Source: Chloromonas sp. AAM2 (taxonomy: Eukaryota; Chlorophyta; Chlorophyceae; Chlamydomonadales; Chlamydomonadaceae). Taken from it: 64,000 bases of DNA. Position 1 is the first letter of the stretch; every line of letters begins with the position of its first letter. The stretch is from the NCBI GenBank assembly GCA_004335635.1, contig QAXH01006164.1:24808-88807 (forward strand), written 5' to 3'. The translations under genes and the position numbers were made by a program. The notes under the pieces were generated by a model. That model had not been told where the DNA came from. It saw only the letters and a program-made list of their open reading frames with translations, and did no database searches. Of the stretch, positions 47,390 through 60,905 are shown piece after piece.

Positions 47390-50300
47390 GTACGTCAATG
47401 GGTCTGTAATTAAAACTAGCAGTGCCAGCGTGACCCTTTAAGCAGGAGCTTGAGTTGACCTGTCATTAGGTCAGATATATTCCGTCATTAGATTAGGTAG
47501 TCGTTAGCCCTTTCCGTCATTAGGTCGGGCCTTATAGGTTGTCCCGGCCTGGTTATGGTACGATTCAAAGATGTTGAATTCCACTTCTTCGCAGGTACAC
47601 TCGTGAGTCCCTGGAGATGCTGCTTGTGCCCATGGCTAAGTCTGGTGCTGAACCTCTGGGCAGCATGGGCAATGACGCAGCCTTGGCTGCCATGAACCAG
47701 CGCCCCAGGCTGCCTTTTGAGTATTTCAAGCAGCTGTTCGCCCAGGTGAGCAGGTGCATGTGCCACCCAACAGTTGGCCTAGGTAGCCAGACGAAATTAT
47801 AGCTCGCGCATCTTAATTCACACAAGCCTGGCCAATGCTTCCAGTCACTGTTGTTTGCTGCTACAGACATTTTTTATGACATGAGTAGTAAGCCCTGGCA
47901 TTGAATGTTGTTGTTTACTTACTGACTTACTCACTCTGCACTGCAGCTGACTTGAGCTGTGTCATGTGGCCCGTCTTGCATGGTGCAGGTGACCAACCCC
48001 GCCATTGACCCTTTCCGTGAGAAGGTTGTGACGTCCCTGCGCTGCTTCATTGGCCCTGAGGGCGACTTGACCAAGCTGGACGAGCGCCAGGCGCACCGTC
48101 TGGACCTGGCCCAGCCAGTGCTCAAGCTGGAGGAAATGGAGGCCATTAAGGCCATGGACCACGACGGCTGGAAAACAAAGGTGTGTCGAGTTGGATTTGA
48201 ATGATCTTTCTGTCTAGCGGACCAACTCGTCTGAAGTCAACTTGTGTTGTTTCGAGCACCCTTTTGACTGCCTCAGTTTCACTGCAAGGCTGACCCCATG
48301 ACTCGCACTGCTCGCCCTTGCAGGTGATTGACACAACCTTTGATATCGCTGAGGGTGAGGCTGGTCTGACCACGGCCCTGGGGCGCATTGCCAAGGAAGC
48401 CGCCGACGCCATCACTGAGGGTTACAGCTTCCTGGTGCTGTCCGACCGCAGCTTTGGTCCCTCGCGCGTGCCCGTGAGCCCGCTGCTGGCCGTGGGCCGC
48501 GTGCACCACCACCTGGTGGGCCTCAAGCAGCGCTCGCGCATCGCCCTGCTGGTGGAGAGCGGGGAGACAAGAGAGGTGCACCAGTTCTGCACACTGGTGA
48601 GCGACAAAGGTGGCAAGCACTGGAAGTCAAGGGCCAGCTCAGCTCTGGGCTTATATCAGGACTGGTTTACCGTTTACACGTATCAGTGCCTACAATTTCA
48701 GTAGCACAGGCTCTTACAATGCCCTTGCCCTCAGTCAAACTGTGTCACACAAACTGTTGCCATTGAGTGGCAGTGGTGAGAGGTACAGGTCCCGGACAGC
48801 AGGCAGATGTAATGCTGATATGTATGAGCTGCTGCAGTTGCATCAGCACAGCACCGAATCGTTACTCTTGCCCAGAGTCAAACACAGCACAGAACTTTGT
48901 GCAGCCTTGCAGTGTCGGTTGATCCATCTGTTTGTTCTTGCAGGTTGGTTATGGTGCTGATGGCGTTTGCCCATACCTGGCTTACGAGTCCATCTTCGCC
49001 CTCCAGAAGGATGGCAAGCTGCCCGCCAACATGAGCCATGAAACCTTGGTTGACAAGTACATCAAGAGCGTTGGTGTGGGCTTGCTCAAGGTTATGGCCA
49101 AGATGGGTATCAGCACGCTGGCCAGCTACAAGGGAGCTCAGATCTTTGAGGTGCTTGGCCTGGACGACGTTGTTGTGGCGTCTTGCTTCAAGGGCACTCC
49201 CAGCCGAGTTGCTGGCGCTGACTTTGGGCACCTGGGTCGGGATGCGCTGTGCCTGCACTCATTGGCGTACCAGACCGCGGTGCTGGCGGATGGTGCCGAC
49301 AATGAGGCTGTGCCACACCCAGGTGTGTGTTCAAGTAGCATTAGATGTTGTCTACATGCCTGCATGTACTCTTCTGACAAGTCATTTCGAGTCTATTTGA
49401 AGAGTCAATTTGATGTCTTGTAGTTGGAAATAACGTGTACAGTGCTTGCGGTTGGCGTTGTGTGCACGCGCTCGTACATAATCAATGTCTTGTCAAAGTT
49501 ATATATGTCAGTCACGTGGACATGGCTTGGTGTTCCGGCTGCGGGCATACACTGAATGTACACGGCCTTCAGTCTTGACCTTACAGGACACTCCTGTTCT
49601 TGCACGTCCACTCCTGGCCGTTTTCTAACGCTGTTGTGTACGTAATTAATTTCGTTCAGGTGAATACCACTACCGTGCTGGTGCTGATGTTGAGAAGCAC
49701 TTGAACGACCCTGAAGCGATCGCCAAGCTGCAGGCGGCCGCTCAGGACAACAACCGCGAGCTGTACAAGCAGTTCTCTGCCGTCAACACCAGCCTGTCCA
49801 AGGCAGTGCATCTGCGCGGCCTGCTGAGGTTCAAGAAAACCGCTCAGGTGAGCACCTGTGGGATGCTTGGGGTAATACATAGCGGGCTACATTTGCACTA
49901 CCCACATGCTCGCATTCTCAGTCTGTTGCGGGCCCATCACTTGTTGGAGCTGGTCCTCTTCAGTTTGGTTGTATTCGTTAACGGCACAATTGATGACTTG
50001 GAAGCAAATCCACAATGCGTGTTGCCCGTGTCAGCCTCACTGCCTTGCCCTTGCAGCTCGGGCACCGCTGTGCTCCCCATGCCCAGAGCTTTCGGTGTCG
50101 GTACAATGACAGTTGTTCTCGCTCCTTGTTGCAGACCGTTTCTCTTGAGGAGGTCGAGCCTGCCGCCAACATTGTGCGCCGCTTTGTGACGGGCGCCATG
50201 AGCTATGGCAGCATCAGCTTGGAGGCGCACACCACCCTGGCGTTGGCCATGAACACCATGGGCGGCAAGAGCAACAGCGGGGAGGGCGGGGAGAACCCAC

Positions 50301-53300
50301 GGCGCCTGGAGCCACTTCCATCGGGCCAGAAGAACCCATTCAGGTACACACGCCCAGGCTTCTGGTTACTGTGTTGCTATACATGAACTGGGGACAGTTT
50401 TACTTACTCATGATTATTGATTAGTTTTACATACTTCTGAGCTGCTTGTATGTCTCACTTATCATATTGCTGTACAGAAGTCAGGTGTCGCTCATGAACT
50501 GTCGCTGGCTGCTGCAGCTGCTGCATTAGACATGACGGCTGAGCAATACGCACTGCCTGTGTTGTGCTGACTGCAGATCTGCCATCAAGCAAATTGCATC
50601 TGGTCGCTTCGGAGTGTCTGCCTACTATTTGAGCAATGCTGACGAGCTACAGATCAAAATCAGCCAGGGCGCCAAGCCAGGTGGGCAGAGGCTCTCTCAC
50701 ACTACGGCACATTCACAAGTTGTCTTCCCAGGAGTGCACGACGAGGCACAGGCTGCTTGTTCTCCTGCTTGCTGAGTCCACCTCAAGATATTTGTCTTCC
50801 TTTGCTTCAGGTGAGGGCGGTGAGCTGCCTGGTGGCAAGGTGCAGGGTGACATTGCTCGCACACGTAACTCCACGCCCGGTGTGGGCCTCATCTCGCCAC
50901 CCCCGCACCATGACATCTACTCCATTGAGGATCTGGCGCAGCTCATCTACGATCTCAAGAGCTCCAACCCAGCAGCACGAGTCAGCGTCAAGCTGGTGTC
51001 AGAGAACGGCGTTGGTGTTGTGGCATCAGGTAAGCAACAGTTGGGCTTAGGGTGAGGCAAGACCACCTGACTGGCAAAGGTTGGTTTGCGACATCACCTG
51101 TGCAGCGGCCAGATAGTTGTGTTTAATGGAGCCAGGCTGTCCTCTTCAGGCGCAGAGAGCCCATGGCCAGGCTTTGCCAGGCCGAGTTTCATCTGCCTGC
51201 AAAAACCTGGGCAAGCAGGCTGCCTACAGAACAACTGAGTTGACCATTGTTGCCTGGCTGGTCCGTGTCAGGTGTGGTCAAGGGCCATGCTGACCACGTG
51301 CTGATCAGCGGGCATGATGGTGGCACCGGTGCTGCAAAGTGGAGCAGCATCAAGCACGCCGGCCTGCCCTGGGAGCTGGGTCTGGCGGAGGCACACCAGA
51401 CACTGGTGGCCAACGACCTGCGCGGCAGGTGCACACTGCAGGTAAGCACATGCCACCAGGCCTGCCAGCCAACCAGCAGCTGCTTGCCCATCGCATACAC
51501 ATCAAACACACATTTCAAACCCGGGCACGTGTCAGGCCGCGGGTTTGACCTGTCCAATGCATGCATTGACGCATTACGACGATGCAGAGCGCTTAGGCAT
51601 GCTTAAATGCAGCGTTTCCAGCCATCGCTGGGCCTCGGTCATGGCTTTGACCTGTGCCGCGGGAAACCCTAGTTGCAAGTTTGACATCCAGTAGACGCCC
51701 CAATAGAGTTTTCCGGGGGTTTCTGCCACGACACGTTAGTCATACGGGTCCTTCTGCTCCCTTCCATGCAAGAAAAGTACCCATTGATCGGTTCATCGAT
51801 TGATCGGTTTGTGAGCACTGGCTTCCGAGGCCCGTTTTGAGGGTCTGACCCCCTCCGGTTGCCGGTTTGCTGTTCCTCAGCCCCCGCACCAAATCCCGCC
51901 TTGAAGATATGTACATATAGCTGACATCCAGGAGCATCTTTTACGCCCAGTTGGGCTGCATGCAACCCAGGTTCAAGCACCATGCCCCTTGGAAAGACCG
52001 TTTCTGGTCAAACTTTGCACATTTTCACATTTTCACGATGACGCCGAGTTTTCCAGGCCAAACCGAGTATGCAGTTGTTCTTAGAATGTGTCGTTTACCC
52101 CGACCCATCTCACCCTTTGTTTCAAGAGTGAGGTTGCACAACACTCGTTGGTTTATAGTTAGGAAGCCTGCTCTGGTGCTTTTGCACAGGTTGATGGTCA
52201 GCTGCGTACTGGCCGTGACGTGGCTGTGGCCTGCCTCCTGGGCGCTGAGGAGTTTGGCTTTGCCACCGCTCCCCTCATCACGATGGGCTGCATTATGATG
52301 CGCAAATGCCATGAAAACACTTGTCCAGGTGCGCACATAATCCATTGGTCCATGCTGACATGGCAGGCAGGCAGCTGGCATACAAAGCAAGTTTTAACAC
52401 TGTTGTTTGCCCCTGCTGCTATCTCTGGATGTGCCTGTTAGCAGTCTTGCTGCTCCTCCAATGGCTGAGTCAGATGGCTCTTGCCTATCTTCTGCCTCAC
52501 TGCCATTGCTTGTGCTGTGTGGCTGTTTGTTCAGTTGGCATTGCCACCCAGGATCCTGTGCTGCGCGCCAAGTTTGCGGGCGAGCCCGAGAGCGTGATCA
52601 ACTACATGTTCATGATTGCTGAGGAGACACGTGAGATCATGGCGTCACTGGGCTTCAGGACCATTGACGACATGGTTGGCAGGGCAGAGATGCTGGAGCA
52701 GGACCCAGAAATCGCCAAGACCAATCCCAAGGTGAGGAATACCATGGACATGTACATGCATGGTGGTATGATGATAATTCCACGACCTTCTTGGACCAGG
52801 TTGCAAACCATTTACACTGATGTGTACATCCTCGTGGCACATTAAGGCACAGAGGCCTTTTTCTTTTCAGTGTATTGAGGACAGCCAGACATGCAGCAAA
52901 ACCCATCACGTGTAAAATCTGGCATTTGTCTTGCAGGCTGCACATCTCAACTTGAGCAAGATGCTGCTTCCTGCCGCCAAGCTGCGCCCCGGCGCACCTC
53001 AGCGCAATGTGATGAAGCAGGACCATGGGCTAGAGACAGGATTGGACGTGCACCTCATCCCGCTGTGCAAGGCAGCCGTGCCAGGGCCCGATGACGAGGC
53101 AGAACCTGTGTACGTGGAGATGGAAGTGCAGAACACACACAGGTGCGTTGCGGCTGGCCCTGACTGAATATGCATGCTGGTAACGTTGACGTGGCTACCG
53201 ATGTTTTCTCTGATGCGTCAAGAAACAACTGAAAATGACCTTGAAACTTGACTGTATGACTGATCCTGTCAATTGTCATACTATTCATGGCTCACTTTGT

Positions 53301-56300
53301 ACCTGGCATGCAGGGCTGTTGGTACAACTCTGAGCCATGAGGTGACTAAGCGGTTTGGCGAGGCTGGCCTGCCAGATGACACCATTCACATCAAGCTGAC
53401 TGGCCATGCTGGGCAGTCCCTGGCTGCCTGGCTGTGCCGTGGCATCACGATAGAGCTAGAGGGAGATGCAAACGATTACGTTGGCAAGGGACTCAGCGGC
53501 GGCATTGTGGCAGTGTACCCACCCAAGGTGAAGGGTCAGAGAGAAGTTATAGGCTGTCACCTATGACATGAAGGGCTCAGAAACCCTTACCTCACTCTAG
53601 TCGCTGATGTGCAGCTGTTTAACAGGGCTGTGCAGCGTGGAGGGGCATTGTATGTATCATTTGTCAGTGCTCTGGTCAGAAAAGTGCCAAGCAGGCGTAT
53701 ATTGTTGCAAATGCACATCCTTTGCTGACTTGGTACATTTGCTGAATAGAAAAGGGTTATTTGGTTTCAAATCACAGGTCTGATGTCTTCTTTCCTGTGT
53801 TCCTGTGTCCCTTCTTGCAGCTGTCCAAGTTCAAGGCAGAGGAGAACATCATCATTGGCAATGTGGCCCTATATGGAGCCATCAAGGGAGAGATGTACAT
53901 CAATGGCGTGGTAAGTTATGCCTTAGGCAATCGTGTGTCTGCTGGCTGCATTGGTGCTTGTGCAGCCTGAGCAGGAGGGGACAGCAAATCACCGCAGCAT
54001 GCAAGCCACACATCTTTAATTGAGAGATTCAGCTACTACTAGTGCTGCTGGGCGTGGTGACGTAGCCCTCACAGCTCTGCCCCTGCTGCTGCTGTCTTGC
54101 AGGCTGCTGAGCGCTTCTGCGTGCGTAACTCCGGCGCGCGTGCCGTGGTGGAGGGTGTGGGAGACCACGCCTGCGAGTACATGACAGGCGGTGTGGCAGT
54201 CGTGCTAGGACCAACCGGCAAGAACTTTGGCGCAGGCATGAGCGGGGGTGTGGCCTACGTGTACGACCCCAAAGTCAAGTTCAAGGCGCTGTGCAATGCG
54301 TGAGTCAATGCAGTTGATTCACATTACTGAGACACTGCTCAGGGGGTGGGTGGTGGTGGTAAAGTTCGTGACCACAAATGGCCTCGGCCTTTCCTATAAC
54401 CCCCCTTTCCCCCGCACTGCTGCAGAGGTTACGTCGTCCAGTGCTCACTTTAGGTCTAGAGGAGGGTATGCCAAAAGAATTTGCTCACCCTATCCTGGTC
54501 ACATTTCGTTTGGTTCAAGTGCGTCTTGTGTTGATTTGGTCGACTTCGTGTTGAGGATGAGTTACTCATGTGACTGTGTGTATGCCGCAGTGATGTGTCC
54601 AACGACCTGCTGCCCGTTGAAGCTGCCGAGGATGTGCGAGTGCTGAAGTCCCTGATCCAGCGCCACCTCAAGTTCACGGGCAGCACTGTCGCACGGAGGA
54701 TCCTGCTCAACTGGGACAAGGAGAGGTCGTCATTCCGCAAGGTACCGCAAACAGGTTCATGATGCTGTCGGACTGTCTTGCTGTTCCTCAGCCTGGAGAG
54801 TCATGCGCTAGCATCTGGTCAGTGTACAGCAGCTTGCTTGACTGAATTCATGCCGTTGCTGGGCTTGAGGTTGGGTCAGGAATCATCCATGCCAATTGTT
54901 TTATTGGCTTCTCCGCCGTTAGATTCTCAGTCACAAGTCTCGTAGTCAGCTTGTAACTTGTGCCAAATGGTTGTGATTGCATCCATGCGTGTTTAGGTGT
55001 TCCCCAGTGAGTACCGGCGCGCCCTGGCCGAGTCCGAGGCCGTGTCCAAGGCCGAGTCCGCTGAGAAGCAGCTGCTGGACAGCTTCTCTACCACGGGCAA
55101 GGCCAAGGACGCATTTGAGGAGCTCAAGGCGCTCGCAGCAGCGGCCTCTGTGGCAAACCCACCGCGTGCAATCACAATCAAGTGAGTGCCAGTCGTGCAG
55201 CACTGAAACTCCAGCTATCTGGTCGTGCCTTGAAGGTCATGTGCGCAAGCAACCTGTTGCGGATGGCCTGCTGCCCACGTTTTGTATGAGTGGCCTGACG
55301 TGAATAACCTCGTCCCATGTGTGTTGCCTCAGGTACGAGCCCAAGACCGGCGAGCTGGACTACAAGCGGCTGCAGAAGGACGCCGCCCAGGGCCTGCCAG
55401 TCAAGGGCATGAAGGCCACATGGGACGCCAACAGACCCACCGTGCTGGCAACACAGACAGCAGACAAGGTGGGATATTTTGTTTATTCATCTTGACTTGT
55501 CCTGACCCTATTTGGGGACCATGCAGCTGATGCTTTAGCACTCAGTCTGTTACTGCAGTGTTCTAGTATCCTGATGGTAGATCTTGCCCTCCAGGTGATC
55601 TGGTATGCGTCTTACCTGAGCTGTCATGTTTGCTTTGGCTGTGCAGAAGAAGGGTTTCATGTCCTACGAGCGCAAGGCCATGCCCTACCGCCCGGAGGCA
55701 GAGCGCCTCAAGGACTGGAAGGAGGTGAGCCTCCCTGGCTGTTACTTTACATTCTTTTCACATTTGACGCGTGATGATCAACACACAATTCATCACCCTG
55801 TGTGCTGCAGCGCCTAGCAGCCCACTGCTAACTACACAGGGCAGGGCCCGGTTCGCAGCATTTGCTTTGCAGCACCTGTGTTGTCTTCCGATGATTTCCA
55901 CACTCCAACAACAGCTCAGTGGAGTTGTCTTCGTTCATGGCTGAGATTGTGAATTGTTTGGCATGCTATGTGCAGGTGCATGCTGTTGTGTCGCCCGCTG
56001 TGCGCGAGACTCAGCTGCACACGCAGACTGCGCGCTGCATGGAGTGCGGCACGCCCTTCTGCCACCAGGCCAGCAGCGGGTGCCCACTGGGTAACCGCAT
56101 CCCCGAGTTCAACGACCTGGTGCACAAGGGGCGCTGGAGGGAGGCGCTGGACAGGCTGCTGGTCACAAACAACTTCCCGGGTGAGGTCTGATGCAGCTCG
56201 CTCAGTGCAAAACCTTGAGCAACATTGGTAGCCTTATGTTGTGGTATCAGGATAATCTCTTCCTTCATGACGCTGACCGGTGTCCCCTTTCTTTCTTGCT

Positions 56301-59300
56301 CTTTTTCTTTTTGGATTGCTTTTTAGCTTCCTACGGTCAGTTTGCAGCTACAGCAGGAGAAGAGGAGCCTTGGGCACTCACGGAATGCCTCCAGTGTCAT
56401 GCAGCTGGGGTACGGGCCACTCTGTAAGGTTTAACTTGAGCGTGTTCTTTTGCTTCACAGAGTTCACTGGCCGTGTGTGCCCCGCCCCCTGTGAGGGCTC
56501 GTGCGTGCTGGGCATCATCGAGAACCCAGTCAGCATCAAGAGCGTGGAGGCAAGCATCATCGATAAGGTGAAGGGGGCAAGTGTGGGCTCATGCTCAGGA
56601 ACAGTGGTTGCAAGCGCTAAGTGACTTTGCTGCTTTGACACGACAAGTTTGCCATACCTTCTGAGTTGCGTTTTCTGTTGCGTGTGCACAGGCGTGGGAG
56701 GAAGGGTGGATGGTACCCCGGCCCCCTTCACATCGCACGGGCCTCAAGGTCGCCGTGGTGGGCAGTGGCCCCAGTGGCCTGGCCGCTGCTGACCAGCTCA
56801 ACAAGATGGGGCATGACGTCACAGTGTTTGAGCGCTCTGACCGAATTGGTGGTCTCATGATGTACGGTGAGTCGGCGTGGCATGTTTTCCCGAGGGCCAG
56901 TCGTATGATCAAACTTGAAGAGCAGCATGCTGTTCGTTTGCTTGTCTACATGCTGGACCGAGTTCAAAACGCTGTGTTTGCATCTGTATTGTGCAACGCA
57001 TGATACATCTGTTTCAGTGGTGTCTTGTCAAATCTGCACATTGGCTGTTTTCCTGCATCCTGGCGCACTTTGTGATGTCTAGTGTCCAGTGAAGGTATGG
57101 AGGCTGTATGATCAGCTGATATGTGTTCTTGTTTGCTTCAGGCGTGCCCAACATGAAGACTGACAAGCTGGATGTCGTTCAGCGTCGCGTGGACCTGATG
57201 GCAGCCGAGGGGGTGCAGTTTGTGGTCAACGCGAACGTTGGCAAGAACGTTCCCGTGGCGCAGCTGGTGGCCGGGCACGAGGCGCTGCTGCTGGCAGCCG
57301 GGGCCACGAAGCCAAGGGACCTGCCGGTCGAGGGGCGGAACCTGCAGGGCGTGCATTTTGCCATGGAGGTGCGTGGTGCAGGCAGCTTGGATGAAGGTGT
57401 ACCAGCTGTGAGCATTGGATATGTGTGCATATAAGGAGAAGGTGCCCATAGGTGAAGGTGCAGCAACTGCAATGCAATTCGCACTTCTGATCATGGCGGC
57501 TGAGCTGCTGTGCTGGTGCAGCAGCTGTAACTTGCAGTTCTGGTCAGTGCGGCTTGCTCTCTGCACGGTCAAGCACCTTTTGGTTTACGAGCATTGGCTT
57601 CAAACTGATGTGACTCACTGACCATGCTTTTGGCAAGATTGGCACATGCCGCTGAGAGCACCAGGAGAATGACAACCGTGCTCCGCCATGCCAGCGGTCG
57701 TTGCCCCTGTGCGGTGCTCCTGTCACGGTGTGTGCACTGCATGCCTCTCCCGGCTCGCAGTTCCTCCATGCCAACACCAAGAGCCTGCTGGACAGCAACC
57801 TTGAGAACGGCAAGTTCCTCAGCGCTGCGGGCAGGAGGGTGGTGGTGATCGGAGGTGGCGACACGGGCACCGACTGCATTGGCACCAGCGTGCGCCACGG
57901 GGCCACCAGCGTGGTCAACCTGGAGCTGCTGGACAAGCCACCAGAGGCAAGGGCAAAGAACAACCCATGGCCGCAGTGGCCACGCATTTTCAGGTGGGTG
58001 TGGGCCGGTGTTGGTGTCCCAACCCGGTGATGAGCGAGCAGGACCAAATGGTTCACACGCTGCAATGTTGTATGGTTCCTCGGCCTGCTTACTGCTACAT
58101 TATGGGCAAACTTTCTAGCCTCCATCACACATGCTTGCTACGTGCTGTGTTGTCAAGTTTGGTTTATGTTGTCACTGGTTTGCTAATCGGTTTGCTGTGG
58201 TGATCTCAGACGTATTGGTTGTGCAAGCATGAGCCGAACTGTGCGCTTGCTTGCTTGCTTGCAGGGTTGACTACGGGCATGCCGAGGCCCAGCACAAGTT
58301 TGGCGCAGATCCTCGCAAGTACAGCGTTATGACCAAGCGGTTCATTGGAGACGCCGCGGGCAATTTGAAGGGTGTGGAGATCGTGGGAGTAAAAATGGAG
58401 AAGGATGCAGCCAGCGGACAGTTCAGGCCTGTGGAGGTGAGCAGTCTGACAGGGCTCTGCGCCAACATGCAATCCATGCTCAGCTTTGGGACCAGATCAT
58501 CATGGCCCGGGTCTCGTGTTACCATGAGTGTTATTGAGCTGTCACTGAAGTTGTTGTTTTGTACCCCTTTCCTGTGCAGATTCCTGGTACATTCCAGGTC
58601 CTAGAAGCCGACCTTGTGCTGCTGGCCATGGGCTTCCTGGGCCCCGAGGCGCAGCTGGCTGACGCCCTGAACGTGGACCGCGACGAGCGCAGCAACTTCA
58701 AGGCGTCCTTTGGCGAGTACGCCACGTCGGTGCCGGGCGTGTTCGCAGCGGGTGACTGCCGGCGAGGACAGTCCTTGGTGGTGTGGGCTATCCGGGAGGG
58801 GCGCGATGCAGCGGAGAGCATCAACAAGTGAGCGCAGGGAAAGGGCAGGGAAATGGGGAAGGAGAATTGTTATCATGCATAGGTGGTGAGCTGTGCGCTG
58901 AGTATTGGCCTTGAGTCATGACTTGATCAATTGATGCTGTGGAATCTCGTGGCGGTTTTCACATCATCCCAACATTGGGTCGGATTCGCATGGGAGTCCG
59001 CCTGTGGATGGGACTGAGGTAGCTCATCAACCCATATTGTCCCCAGTACTTGTACAGTTTCGATTGGCCTGATGGCAGGACTGTGGTGGAGCAACTGTGG
59101 TGGTGGTGTCTTGCGATGAACTCATGGTTGACTCTGTTTGTGCCGGCTTGATGACGCGGCTTGTTGTTTTCTGCCCGTGTTTGTTTGCGTGCAGGTACCT
59201 GACCAAGTCGGGACAGCCTGCCCTGCGCGCCAACACCACTGTCGGCACAATTATCGACGTCACGGAGTATGGGCGCAAAGTGCCCGACACCTCAGCACCA

Positions 59301-59321
59301 GGGCCAGCGAGAGTGGCGTGA
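43540..59321 (+). CDS. GLT1: NADH-dependent glutamate synthase (NADH-GOGAT), plastid
   Basis: Converts glutamine and 2-oxoglutarate to two glutamates with NADH (known). 38 exons, all in phase, 2220 aa: 43540-43833, 43931-44042, 44304-44393, 44547-44728, 44920-44970, 45181-45439, 45778-45971, 46221-46310, 46490-46624, 46837-46958, 47228-47389, 47595-47745, 47989-48180, 48324-48596, 48944-49322, 49660-49847, 50135-50343, 50577-50680, 50811-51029, 51272-51441, 52190-52328, 52535-52731, 52937-53142, 53314-53527, 53821-53910, 54103-54299, 54591-54741, 54997-55181, 55333-55468, 55647-55724, 55976-56180, 56461-56567, 56692-56866, 57142-57368, 57761-57993, 58265-58436, 58580-58827, 59195-59321. The fused NADH-oxidising C-terminal part separates it from ferredoxin-GOGAT. 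The ATG chosen starts a 95-residue transit/propeptide ending at the catalytic Cys96. Domains are listed separately. Confidence 0.97.
46083..46135 (+). repeat. Tandem duplication of an R2-like segment in GOGAT intron 7
   Basis: ACCGGTA(A/T)(A/G)AAGTGGGTTCAGATACCAT occurs twice in a row. It resembles the R2 section AAAGTGGGTTTGATACCA. Confidence 0.7.
50135..52731 (+). other. GOGAT FMN/3Fe-4S synthase domain
   Basis: Exons 17-22, residues about 959-1304. [39 protein letters not shown] and [18 protein letters not shown] form the FMN barrel. Cys1227, Cys1232 and Cys1237 ([12 protein letters not shown] in exon 21) fit the 3Fe-4S cluster. Intron 20 (51442-52189, 748 bp) is the longest of the gene. 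Confidence 0.93.
53314..54299 (+). other. GOGAT GXGXG beta-helix domain
   Basis: Exons 24-26. Repeating [16 protein letters not shown] and [11 protein letters not shown] glycine turns are typical of the C-terminal right-handed helix of the large subunit. Confidence 0.9.
55333..59321 (+). other. GOGAT NADH-oxidising small-subunit domain
   Basis: Exons 29-38. The Cys set at 1744, 1747, 1752 and 1758 (CMECGTPFC, then [11 protein letters not shown]) fits the 4Fe-4S clusters. [13 protein letters not shown] (residues 1847-1859) is the FAD fold, [13 protein letters not shown] (1987-1999) the NADH fold, and [19 protein letters not shown] the closing FAD motif. Confidence 0.95.
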
Positions 59322-60427
59322 GCTTGGAGTGGAATGTCGCGCATTAATGGCTTGTAATGTTTGCTGCTTTAGAGCTGGTTAGTGCAGACTTGCATCAATG
59401 AGCAAGAGCCTACTTACCTGACAACACAATGTTAAGCATTGTGACATCAGCGGACTGCTTCTTCATGTTTTGTGTATTTTCTATGTTGTAATCCGGTGTT
59501 GTTGTCGGAACTGTTTTGTTAGTGAGGTGATATCAGCTTGTCATAGGCTCATGATTTAAAACAGTCAACACAGTCAGCACGAACTGTGTGCTGTAGACAT
59601 GACCATGGCCGTTAGGTGGTGTGTTGGTACTCTGTGAACGTTTGAGCATCGTCCCAATAGGGCTCTTGTGCAGTTTTGGGTGATCAAGGCAGGTGGGATG
59701 TATGGGTGCTGTTCGTTCATTCACCTGCCTCTTGTAGTACACCTGGCAGTGGCCATATGGGCCCATGAGAGTCTTGCCATGTGTGCGGTTGCCTGAGGCA
59801 CTGCTCGAGTGTTGTGTTTCTCGACGACAGTGTAAGTAATATTCATCGGTTGGGGTGGTATACGCCCTGGGAAAAAGAATGGTTTCAATGCCAGTCCCAG
59901 GAATTGTCCCAGAACTGGCAAACTTCTTTTTTTCTTAGTTACTGTGGGTTAGTAACTTGAAGATGATGTTTTCAACTTCCACTGCTGTCTTTTGTCATGA
60001 TACTTTGGTTGCCAGACAACTTTGATTGACAGTTTTTATGTTTGTTGCGCTTATCAGCCGCTGGATGTGTGGTAACAGAGTAGGACTGCTTCGCCAAGTG
60101 GGGCGAGGACAGCTGTAACAGTGTTTCTCACAACTGGGACAAGAGACCGCTGCCTCGGCAAACTGCCGGGTCACCTGGCTAGTAGCCAACTCTTCGCCGC
60201 TGTTGCTTGATGGTACGCTTATCCAACGTTTGTAACGCGGTGCAGAGTTGCTTATTGAGCACTTGTGGTTTCCAATGGCCCTTCAGCTGCAGGCAGCTCT
60301 CCACCCCTATCTAACCCTAGCCCGCACCCACCCCCATTTAACCCTAACCTTTTATGTGGCAGCAACGGTGGCAGCACCTTTAATGGCCATTCAGCTAAAC
60401 AGCTTTCATTGCCATTGAGCTCAACTG
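59322..60427. other. Intergenic; GOGAT poly(A) signals and R1
   Basis: TGTAA at 59353-59357 (32 nt past the stop) and 59487-59491 are likely poly(A) signals of the glutamate synthase gene. An R1 copy lies at about 59890-59935. CCCTAA-like words at 60308-60352 are scattered, not an array. No gene recognised. Confidence 0.6.
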
Positions 60428-60905
60428 CTAGGACTGCACGCTAAGACTGCAGCCAAAAAAAAGAAGTTTGCCAGTTTGCGCATATTTTTGCTTTATGCCT
60501 TGTCTTGTCCACAAGCAGACCAGTGCACACAGGCCAGTGGAGCCCTGCCTATTTGCACGGTACTCCTCCGGTGCACTTGCTGCCTCAATCAGCCGCTCAA
60601 GTGCTTCAAGGTGCTCGCGATAGTCCGCTTTACTGGGTCCTCGCGTGATGATGGCAGGGAGTAGCACGAGGGAGCTGCATCTCCTGCACCAGCGCTTGCA
60701 TGTTGCCCTCCTGTGGGCACATTGCGGGATTGTTATTGTTATGGTTGTTGTTGTTGGTGGTGGTGGTGTAGATGATTAGATGTTGAGGTCTGCATGTCAA
60801 ACATCACGCACCAGTCACGACTTGTCCAATCCACTCACCGTGTTGGCATCATGCCTCTCCTCCTCCGGGTCCCGTTGCCGCTTCTTCGTAGCCTGCATTG
60901 TCTGC
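60428..60905 (-). CDS. Possible small gene, frame unresolved
   Basis: An exon-like start MQATKKRQRDPEEERHDANT (60905-60846) ends at a good GTGAGT donor. The next segment after CCCACAG (about 60713) begins EGNMQALVQEMQLP and then stops within 20 codons. In another frame of the same segment a strongly protein-like stretch, SKADYREHLEALERLIEAAS, follows and runs on to about 60530. Either a splice site I missed or a frameshift joins them. An R1 remnant lies at 60455-60480. Family not recognised. Confidence 0.3.

Noticed and set aside
1173..59321. Metabolic gene cluster or operon
   Set aside because: Genes have separate introns and promoters, belong to unrelated pathways, and lie far apart. Only the CoA kinase/GOGAT pair is compact.
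60308..60352. Telomere-like CCCTAA words
   Set aside because: Only three or four scattered copies with different spacers; not an array, and genes lie on both sides.
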